Source: Deltaproteobacteria bacterium HGW-Deltaproteobacteria-12 (GTDB lineage: Bacteria > Desulfobacterota > Syntrophia > Syntrophales > Smithellaceae). From it: a stretch of 47,492 bases of DNA. This document shows, piece after piece, positions 42,186 through 47,492 of the stretch (its first letter is position 1; each line of letters opens with the position of its first letter). The position numbers and the translations under genes were made by a program. Below the pieces are notes generated by a model that ran no database searches, was not told the origin of the DNA, and saw nothing but the letters and a program-made list of their open reading frames with translations. The stretch is from assembly GCA_002840565.1 (NCBI GenBank), contig PHBK01000003.1, positions 1-47,492 on the forward strand. Direction: 5' to 3'.

Positions 42186-43112
42186 ATGCAAACTTTGGCA
42201 ATCACGGGAGCAACTGGATTTTTGGGACGCCATCTGGTTGCCGAATGCATCCTGCAGGGACGTTTTAAATTAAGACTATTAACTCGCAAGGGCAAGACCT
42301 TAGAGCATTTATCATGTGACAAGATAACAATATGTGAAGGTGACTTGATGAAACCGGAATCAATCAATGATTTCCTGCAGCCGGATAGCACGTTGATTCA
42401 CCTGGCGTATATGAATAATTCTCATGATCAGAATATTACAGCAACGATTAATCTGATCAAAGCTCTCAGGCAAACACGCGTAAAGCGTGTTATTCACTGC
42501 AGCACAGCTGTGGTTGTCGGGTTTTCCGTAAAAGACGTTGTTACAGAAGAAACAATGCCTGCACCCGAAAGCGAGTATGAACAGACCAAGTATCGAATTG
42601 AGAAATTATTTCTCTCTGAATTATCACCGGTTGCTGAGCTTGCGATTTTAAGGCCTACTGAAATCATAGGTCCCGGTGGTCAGGGGCTGCAAAAGATGAT
42701 TAAAAGGCTGCGCTCCGGGAAAAAATATACAAATTATCTATATCACTTGTTGCTTAAATCAAGGCGGTTCAACTATGTGAGTGTCCATAATGTTATTGCT
42801 GCATTGCTTACATTGACGGAGACGCAAATTATTCAGAAAGGCGAAATTTATAATATTTCTGATGATGATGATGACGACAATAATTATGCGGCCGTGGAAA
42901 GAATCATTAATGAAAATATTAATAATAAACGAGCATATTATTTTGATGTTGGAATACCTAAATCTTTACTTATTTTCTTATTCCTTTTTATGCCCGGTTC
43001 ATCCTCGCCTGATCGGGTCTACCCGCAGAATAAGATAGCGGCTTTAGGTTACAGAAAAGTAATGACATTAAATTCGGCTATAACAGAGATATTATCAAAA
43101 GAAGGTAAATAA
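42186..43112 (+). CDS. NAD-dependent epimerase/dehydratase (SDR)
   Basis: A 308-residue SDR started at ATG 42186, just after the GT4 stop; the frame runs six codons further back to a TTG. TLAITGATGFLGRHLVAECI is the cofactor loop, IHLAYMNNSHDQNITATINL and IHCSTAVVVGFSVKDVVTEE follow, with catalytic YEQTKYRIEKLFL and AILRPTEIIGPGGQGLQKM. A run of six Asp residues (ISDDDDDDNNY, DNA around 42858-42880) lies near residue 225-235. It probably reduces or epimerises an NDP-sugar keto intermediate, as in GNE-type 4-epimerases. Substrate unknown. Confidence 0.78.
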   Translation: MQTLAITGATGFLGRHLVAECILQGRFKLRLLTRKGKTLEHLSCDKITICEGDLMKPESINDFLQPDSTLIHLAYMNNSHDQNITATINLIKALRQTRVKRVIHCSTAVVVGFSVKDVVTEETMPAPESEYEQTKYRIEKLFLSELSPVAELAILRPTEIIGPGGQGLQKMIKRLRSGKKYTNYLYHLLLKSRRFNYVSVHNVIAALLTLTETQIIQKGEIYNISDDDDDDNNYAAVERIINENINNKRAYYFDVGIPKSLLIFLFLFMPGSSSPDRVYPQNKIAALGYRKVMTLNSAITEILSKEGK

Positions 43113-43116
43113 AATT

Positions 43117-44259
43117 ATGAATCAAGAAAAATATCAGATGTGTTCCAATTGTATAATGGACACCACTGATCCCGATATCACGTTTGATGAACGCGGCTGG
43201 TGTGATTATTGCCGCAATTATTATGAAAATATTCTGCCCAACTGGCATACAGATGAACGCGGTGCGAAGTATCTTGACGCTGTCGTCAGGAAAATTAAGG
43301 AAGATAGTCGGGGGCTTCCCCATGATTGTCTGATCGGTATCAGCGGCGGGGTGGACAGCTCCTATGTAGCCTATCTGGCAAAAGAAAAATTGGGACTCAA
43401 ACCGCTTTTATTCCACGTTGACGGCGGCTGGAATTCAGAAGTGTCGGCAAATAATATTCACCGGCTTGTGGACGGGCTGGGGCTGGAACTTTACACCGAA
43501 GTAATCGATTGGACGGAGATGAGGGATTTGCAGTTGTCGTTTTTCAAGGCGCAGGTCGCCAATGTTGATACACCGCAGGATTTATGTTTTTTCTCCGCTC
43601 TTTATAACTTTGCCGTTAAGCATAAATATAGATATGTTCTCACTGGTGGAAACTTTTCCACGGAATGTGTCCGGGAGCCTCTGGAATGGGGAGCATACTA
43701 TCAAACGGATATGCGATTTGTGAAAGACATCCACCGCCGCTTCGGAACGATTCCCTTGAAGTCTTTTCCGACGGCAGATATTTTAAAATATAAATTATAT
43801 TACAGATACATCAAAGGCCTGCAGGTAATAAGGCCGTTGGATTATGTCCCCTACATCAAGGAAGACGCGATTCGTCTGCTGACGGATCGTTTCGGCTGGC
43901 AAAAATATGCCCAGAAGCATCATGAATCACGCTTCACAAGATTTGTGGAATGCTACTGGCTGCCGCAGAAATTCGGCTTCGAAAGACGTAAAGCCCATCT
44001 CTCCAGTTTAGTGCTGACGGGGCAGATGACCCGTGAAGAAGCATTGGCCAGGATAGCTAAGCCGGAAATAAGTGATCAGGAAATGAGAGATGATTTTGAA
44101 TATGTTGCCAAAAAACTGGACCTGACCAAAGATCAATTGCAGGATCTGTTTAACGGAGAAAACAAGTCTTTCCGGAATTATAAAAATAAGCTTTTTCTTC
44201 TGAATCTGGGCACAACGATCATGCGGCTGTTGGGCGTGGAAAAAAGAGTTATCCGATGA
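43117..44259 (+). CDS. wbuX: WbuX/WbpG-type N-acetyl sugar amidotransferase, copy 3
   Basis: A 380-residue amidotransferase. Ribbon cysteines are Cys9, Cys12, Cys29 and Cys32 (MCSNCIMDTTDPD and WCDYCRNYYENI). The PP-loop is LIGISGGVDSSYVAYLAKEK (SGGVDS at 76-81), so it is SGGVDS rather than the SGGKDS of copies 1 and 2. It has GNFSTECVREPLEWGAYY and MTREEALARI like WbpG/WbuX. It is followed by hisH (4-nt overlap), a HisF-like gene and a FnlA-like gene, the order of the wbuX-wbuY-wbuZ-fnlA sets that make 2-acetamidino-2,6-dideoxy-L-galactose in E. coli O145 and P. aeruginosa O12. It converts an N-acetyl to an acetamidino group. Confidence 0.85.
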   Translation: MNQEKYQMCSNCIMDTTDPDITFDERGWCDYCRNYYENILPNWHTDERGAKYLDAVVRKIKEDSRGLPHDCLIGISGGVDSSYVAYLAKEKLGLKPLLFHVDGGWNSEVSANNIHRLVDGLGLELYTEVIDWTEMRDLQLSFFKAQVANVDTPQDLCFFSALYNFAVKHKYRYVLTGGNFSTECVREPLEWGAYYQTDMRFVKDIHRRFGTIPLKSFPTADILKYKLYYRYIKGLQVIRPLDYVPYIKEDAIRLLTDRFGWQKYAQKHHESRFTRFVECYWLPQKFGFERRKAHLSSLVLTGQMTREEALARIAKPEISDQEMRDDFEYVAKKLDLTKDQLQDLFNGENKSFRNYKNKLFLLNLGTTIMRLLGVEKRVIR

Positions 44260-44870
44260 TCGGCATCATCAACTACGGCCTGGGAAATATCAAAGCGTTT
44301 GCCAATATTTATAACAGGTTAGGCATTCCTTTTCGCATTGTTAGTGCGCCCGATGATCTGCAATCTGTTGCAAAAATAATTTTACCCGGTGTCGGAGCCT
44401 TTGATCTCGCAATTCAGTTGTTGGAAAAGTCCGGTCTGCGGCAGTCTCTTGATGAAATTGCCCTGACGAGGGGCTTGCCTGTGCTGGGTGTCTGTGTTGG
44501 TATGCAGATAATGGCGAACTCCAGCCAAGAAGGAGAACTGTCCGGTTTGGGGTGGATTGCCGGTGAGGTGAAGAAGTTTGACCCTTCAAAATTAACTTCG
44601 GCCACGCATCTTCCACATATGGGCTGGAACAATGTTCAGCCGGTTCTGAAGAACGGTTTACTGAAAAATATGGACTCGGAGAGCCGTTTTTATTTTTTAC
44701 ACTCATATTATTTTCATTGCCGGAGGAATGATGATGTTCTCGCCGTGACTGATTATGGTGGTCCATTTGCTTCAGCAATTGCTTCCGGCAATATTTTTGG
44801 CGTTCAGTTTCATCCGGAAAAGAGCCATCAATGGGGTATACAGCTGCTGAAGAATTTTGCAGAAATGTAA
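44256..44870 (+). CDS. hisH: HisH-like glutamine amidotransferase, second copy
   Basis: A 204-residue glutaminase: IGIINYGLGNIKAFANIYNR, ILPGVGAFDLAIQLLE, nucleophile Cys80 in VLGVCVGMQIMA and His186/Glu188 in VQFHPEKSHQWG. It should feed ammonia to the HisF-like protein encoded at 45363, which is separated from it by a 450-nt inverted-repeat cassette carrying a four-helix-bundle gene. It overlaps the amidotransferase gene by 4 nt (ATGA). Same role as the copy at 10778 but in the FnlA-linked amidination set. Confidence 0.87.
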   Translation: MIGIINYGLGNIKAFANIYNRLGIPFRIVSAPDDLQSVAKIILPGVGAFDLAIQLLEKSGLRQSLDEIALTRGLPVLGVCVGMQIMANSSQEGELSGLGWIAGEVKKFDPSKLTSATHLPHMGWNNVQPVLKNGLLKNMDSESRFYFLHSYYFHCRRNDDVLAVTDYGGPFASAIASGNIFGVQFHPEKSHQWGIQLLKNFAEM

Positions 44871-44894
44871 AGAAGTGAGCAAAAAACAGGATAG

Positions 44895-44940
44895 CCAAAT
44901 AACAATATGCAAATGACAAATAAATTCCAATGAACAAAAT
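44895..44940. repeat. left arm of inverted-repeat cassette
   Basis: The segment from CCAAATAACAATATG through to ACAAAAT contains CAAATGACAAATAAAT (44910-44925). Its reverse complement matches 15 of 16 bases in the right arm (45323-45338). The outer CCAAATAACAA and inner CAAAAT pieces are also mirrored, less exactly. The arm runs over the start codon of the four-helix-bundle gene at 44930. Confidence 0.55.
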
Positions 44941-45295
44941 CGAAATTTCCAAACAGTATAACCTGGAAGAAAGAACGCTTCAATTTGCTAAAAATGTTGC
45001 CCTATATGTGCAGCAGTTGCCAAAAAATATTTCAAATTTAGAATACGGAAAACAAGTTGTCAAATCTTCCGGTTCAGTCGGCGCCAATTATATTGAAGCC
45101 AATGAAGCTTTGAGCAAGAAAGATTTTATCATGCGAATAAAGATAAGCCGCAAAGAAGCAAAAGAATCGGCATACTGGCAGAAATTAATTGTAGAAACAA
45201 ATGATGAAAAATATACACAAGATGGAATGTTGCTTCATGATGAGGCCGTTGAACTAAAAAAAATATTTTCTTCTATTCTAATAAAATCAGAATAA
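44930..45295 (+). CDS. Four-helix-bundle protein (S23/IVS type)
   Basis: A 121-residue, highly helical protein of the TIGR02436 / 23S rRNA-intervening-sequence family. It has YNLEERTLQFAKNVALYVQQ, then the family block LEYGKQVVKSSGSVGANYIE, ANEALSKKDFIMRIKISRKE and AKESAYWQKLI, and an end ALKKIFSSIL-like helix. No enzymatic residues are expected. These genes sit in rRNA intervening sequences and in scattered loci, often with flanking inverted repeats, as here (44895-44940 and 45315-45346). It interrupts an otherwise compact hisH-hisF pair, so it is probably an insertion rather than part of glycan synthesis. Confidence 0.85.
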   Translation: MNKIEISKQYNLEERTLQFAKNVALYVQQLPKNISNLEYGKQVVKSSGSVGANYIEANEALSKKDFIMRIKISRKEAKESAYWQKLIVETNDEKYTQDGMLLHDEAVELKKIFSSILIKSE

Positions 45296-45314
45296 AAATG
45301 TGTTTGAATAGTGA

Positions 45315-45346
45315 ATTTTGAAATTTATTTGTAATTTGTTGTTTGG
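45315..45346. repeat. right arm of inverted-repeat cassette
   Basis: ATTTTG (45315-45320), ATTTATTTGTAATTTG (45323-45338) and TTGTTTGG (45339-45346) pair with the left arm at 44895-44940 in the same order. RNA from this region could fold into a long A/U-rich stem with the four-helix-bundle gene in the loop. The arm ends 16 nt before the HisF-like start. Confidence 0.55.
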
Positions 45347-45362
45347 AAAGTGGAATTTATCT

Positions 45363-46151
45363 ATGTTGCTTCCTCGAATCATTCCCTGTCTGTTAGTGAG
45401 AAACAAGGGGCTTGTCAAAACCGTCCAGTTTAAAGATGCCAAGTATCTGGGCGATCCCATTAACGCGGTGCGGATTTTCAACGAAAAGGAAGTTGATGAG
45501 TTGATGGTGCTGGACATTGATGCCGCCAGCAACAGTGCCGCGCCGGACTTTAAGATGATTGAAAATCTGGCGGCTGAATGCCGCATGCCATTTTGTTACG
45601 GCGGAGGGATAAAGACGGCAGGGCAGGCGCGGAAAATCATCAGCCTGGGCGTGGAAAAAGTGGCGTTAAGTTCTGCTGCAGTAGAAAATCCTGCGTTGGT
45701 TTCTGAAATAGCCGGCGAGGTCGGCAGCCAGAGTGTGGTTGCAGTAATCGATGTCAAGAAAAAGATGCCGGGAGGGAATTATGAAGTCCGGACTCATAAC
45801 GGGAAAAAGAGCGCCGGGAAATGCCCGCTGGACTTCGCACGGCAGTTGGAAAGTCTCGGTGTCGGCGAAATCGTGGTCAATTCTATTGACCATGACGGAA
45901 CTATGAATGGTTATGATTTAAAACTGATTGATAAAATCAGGCAATTGATTACAGTTCCGATGACTGTTCTGGGCGGTGCCGGTTCTCTGGACGACATTGG
46001 AACGCTGATCAGAAAGTATGGTATAATTGGCGCCGCAGCCGGCAGCCTTTTTGTTTTTAAAGGCATTTACAGGGCGGTCCTCATAAATTATCCCAACAGT
46101 GCGGAAAAAGATGCGCTCCTTGAAAAATATTATAATCTATCTCAACATTGA
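45363..46151 (+). CDS. wbuZ: WbuZ-type HisF-like protein
   Basis: A 262-residue HisF-like barrel from ATG 45363; the frame continues back into the inverted-repeat arm, which is not part of the gene. MLLPRIIPCLLVRNKGLVKT aligns with the HisF opening, but the first catalytic Asp (D11) is Leu11. The second is present as Asp130 in VVAVIDVKKK. FCYGGGIKTAGQARKI, EIVVNSIDHDGTMNGYDL and MTVLGGAGSLDDIGTLI complete the barrel. Loss of D11 should abolish imidazoleglycerol-phosphate cyclase activity and fits the glycosyl-amidation family TIGR03572 (WbuZ). It pairs with the HisH at 44256. Confidence 0.87.
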   Translation: MLLPRIIPCLLVRNKGLVKTVQFKDAKYLGDPINAVRIFNEKEVDELMVLDIDAASNSAAPDFKMIENLAAECRMPFCYGGGIKTAGQARKIISLGVEKVALSSAAVENPALVSEIAGEVGSQSVVAVIDVKKKMPGGNYEVRTHNGKKSAGKCPLDFARQLESLGVGEIVVNSIDHDGTMNGYDLKLIDKIRQLITVPMTVLGGAGSLDDIGTLIRKYGIIGAAAGSLFVFKGIYRAVLINYPNSAEKDALLEKYYNLSQH

Positions 46152-46160
46152 GGTTTAATC

Positions 46161-47186
46161 ATGTTTAAAGACAAAATTATCTTAATTACCGGCGGCACTG
46201 GCTCCTTTGGCAATGCAGTTTTACAGCGTTTTCTGGATACGGATATCAGGGAAATCCGGATTTTTTCCCGGGATGAAAAAAAACAGGATGAGATGCGCAA
46301 TGCGTTGCGCAATTCCAAGGTTAAGTTTTATCTGGGTAATGTGCGGGATTACGACAGCATTCTGTCAGCGATGAAAAATGTTGATCTTGTTTTTCATGCT
46401 GCGGCACTCAAACAGGTGCCATCCTGCGAATTTTTCCCGCTGGAGGCGATCCGGACAAATGCAATTGGTGCGGATAATGTCATGAAGGCCGCTTTGGTCT
46501 GCAATGTCCGGCATATGATTGTTCTCAGCACAGATAAAGCGGTCTATCCCATCAATGCGATGGGTATGTCCAAGGCGCTGATGGAAAAGCTGATGATAGC
46601 GAAGGCTCGTTCCTGCCGGGATGCGGAGACGATATTTTGCGGCACCCGCTATGGCAATGTCATGTGCTCACGCGGTTCCGTTATCCCCCTCTTCATCAGC
46701 CAGATTCTGTCCGGAGAACCGGTGACTATTACAGACCCGAATATGACGCGTTTTATGATGTCTATTGATGATGCGGTGGATCTTGTGGTCTACGCGTTTA
46801 ATAACGCAAATCCCGGCGATATTTTTGTGCAAAAAGCACCGGCGGTGACCATTGAAACGCTTGCCTGTGCTTTAAAAAAGCTGTTTAAAGGGGAAAATGA
46901 AATCCGCATTATCGGCACCCGGCATGGTGAAAAACTTTATGAGACACTGCTGACGCGGGAAGAGATGGCGCGAGCGGAAGATAGGAGCGGTTATTATCGG
47001 ATTCCCGCCGACGTAAGAGATCTCAATTATTCATTATACTTTACGGAAGGCGAAACCAGGGTTTCCGGTCAGGAAGATTACACCTCGCATAATACTCAGC
47101 GCCTTGATGAAAGAGACTTGATGGAATTGCTGTTGAAAAATGATTTTGTGCAGAACGCTTTGAAAACCAGAAAAGTAATTTTGTAA
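46161..47186 (+). CDS. fnlA: FnlA/WbjB/CapE-type UDP-GlcNAc 4,6-dehydratase/5-epimerase
   Basis: A 341-residue SDR: IILITGGTGSFGNAVLQRFL, IRIFSRDEKKQDEMRNAL, FHAAALKQVPSCEFFPLEAI, and the family active site LSTDKAVYPINAMGMSKALM, where the usual Tyr of YxxxK is Met, as in FnlA/WbjB/CapE. IIGTRHGEKLYETLLTREEM is also typical. The enzyme removes water from UDP-GlcNAc and inverts C5, giving the UDP-2-acetamido-2,6-dideoxy-L-4-keto sugar that leads to L-FucNAc or L-QuiNAc. It does not fit LegB. The following RmlD-like gene (47199) is the expected next step. Confidence 0.86.
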   Translation: MFKDKIILITGGTGSFGNAVLQRFLDTDIREIRIFSRDEKKQDEMRNALRNSKVKFYLGNVRDYDSILSAMKNVDLVFHAAALKQVPSCEFFPLEAIRTNAIGADNVMKAALVCNVRHMIVLSTDKAVYPINAMGMSKALMEKLMIAKARSCRDAETIFCGTRYGNVMCSRGSVIPLFISQILSGEPVTITDPNMTRFMMSIDDAVDLVVYAFNNANPGDIFVQKAPAVTIETLACALKKLFKGENEIRIIGTRHGEKLYETLLTREEMARAEDRSGYYRIPADVRDLNYSLYFTEGETRVSGQEDYTSHNTQRLDERDLMELLLKNDFVQNALKTRKVIL

Positions 47187-47198
47187 ACCTAAAAAAAT

Positions 47199-47492
47199 AT
47201 GAGTCGAAAAAATAAAATATTGATCCTTGGAGCTACCGGCATGCTGGGGCAGGCCTTGTTTCGATCGTTTTCCCAAGATGATAAGCTGGATATCTATGCC
47301 ACGGCAAGAAATGACAAAGGTCTGAATAAATGGTTTCCTGCTCAGTTATTAAGGAAAATTATCGTTGGGGTTACTGTCGATAAATTTGACCATGTTGCCC
47401 GTGAACTGGAAAGAATTCAGCCGGACACCGTCATTAATTGCGTTGGTCTCATTAAGCAGCAACCGATTGCCAACGAACCTTTAGCCGCCATA
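47199..47492 (+). CDS. RmlD-like reductase, 5' part (WbvR/QnlA-like), cut by window end
   Basis: The frame from ATG 47199 stays open to the last base and gives 98 residues. It has the cofactor loop KILILGATGMLGQALFRSFS, an RmlD-like SDR start, and ERIQPDTVINCVGLIKQQPI. After an FnlA-type dehydratase this class (WbvR/QnlA) reduces C4 of the 4-keto intermediate on the way to L-rhamnosamine/L-QuiNAc; the FnlB class does the equivalent for L-FucNAc. The rest of the gene, with its catalytic YxxxK, lies outside the window. Confidence 0.75.
   Translation, partial: MSRKNKILILGATGMLGQALFRSFSQDDKLDIYATARNDKGLNKWFPAQLLRKIIVGVTVDKFDHVARELERIQPDTVINCVGLIKQQPIANEPLAAI

Noticed and set aside
42858..42880. 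GAT/GAC repeat encoding six Asp residues in the SDR as a phase-variable tract
   Set aside because: Trinucleotide units would not shift the frame and acidic runs occur at this loop in the family.
46161..47186. FnlA-like protein as a replacement for the missing LegB
   Set aside because: The AMGMSK active site and context fit the C5-inverting FnlA/CapE class, which gives L-sugars of the wrong stereochemistry for legionaminate.

Overview
The window is almost entirely one large surface-polysaccharide (O-antigen or capsule type) biosynthesis locus of a Gram-negative bacterium. Evidence for an outer membrane is a PagL-like lipid A deacylase, a Wzz chain-length protein, Wzx- and Wzy-like membrane proteins and CMP-ulosonate synthetases. 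The mix of an EPS-associated MarR-type regulator, TIGR04326-like carbohydrate proteins and dispersed palindromes of the GTCATTGCGAACG...GCAATCT kind suggests a Desulfobacterota/Syntrophia-like organism; that placement is inference. I see no rRNA, tRNA, CRISPR array, transposase or phage gene. Nearly all genes are on the + strand, many with 4-nt ATGA overlaps. LEFT EDGE (1-2540): a gene-free stretch with a 130-bp imperfect palindrome, a DUF218/YdcF membrane protein, and a PagL-like gene on the - strand divergent from the small EPS regulator. Matching promoters reset both of the latter starts. LEGIONAMINATE BLOCK (3045-9897): wzz, then a short remnant that looks like the lost legB tail, then legC, legG, legI, a LegH/NeuD acetyltransferase, a CBS-fused PtmE-like nucleotidyltransferase and legF, together a nearly complete route to a CMP-legionaminic-acid-type sugar. 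AMIDINATION BLOCK 1 (9907-13866): HisF-like, HisH-like and two adjacent N-acetyl sugar amidotransferases, predicted to turn an N-acetyl into an acetamidino group on the neighbouring ulosonate. MIDDLE (13876-24207): two Gfo/Idh/MocA oxidoreductases, three methyltransferases, a B12-type radical SAM protein, a UbiA-family polyprenyl-phosphate transferase coupled to a HAD phosphatase, a large GT-C-like membrane protein and an SGNH-hydrolase-like gene fragment. EXPORT AND SECOND ULOSONATE BLOCK (24322-38620): Wzx flippase, an unclassified large protein, several SDR enzymes, a 2-hydroxyacid dehydrogenase, two acyltransferases, a HAD phosphatase overlapping an HpcH/HpaI aldolase, a methyltransferase, a KdsB-like cytidylyltransferase overlapping a TIGR04326-like glycosyltransferase, and a 6-phosphogluconolactonase homologue. 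I read this as a candidate pathway for a second, non-standard CMP-activated 2-keto-3-deoxy sugar acid. ASSEMBLY (38669-43112): a GT2, a Wzy/ligase-like membrane protein, a GT4 and an SDR. AMIDINATION BLOCK 2 (43117-end): WbuX-like amidotransferase, HisH, a four-helix-bundle gene inside an inverted-repeat cassette, a WbuZ/HisF-like protein, a FnlA/CapE-type UDP-GlcNAc dehydratase-epimerase and the start of an RmlD-like reductase. This resembles the gene sets for 2-acetamidino-2,6-dideoxy-L-hexoses (L-FucNAm or L-QuiN derivatives). Taken together the locus appears to build a glycan with a legionaminate-type acid, a possible second ulosonic acid, an amidinated 6-deoxy-amino sugar and perhaps a polyprenyl-phosphate-derived pentose side group. 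All functional assignments rest on motifs read by eye.
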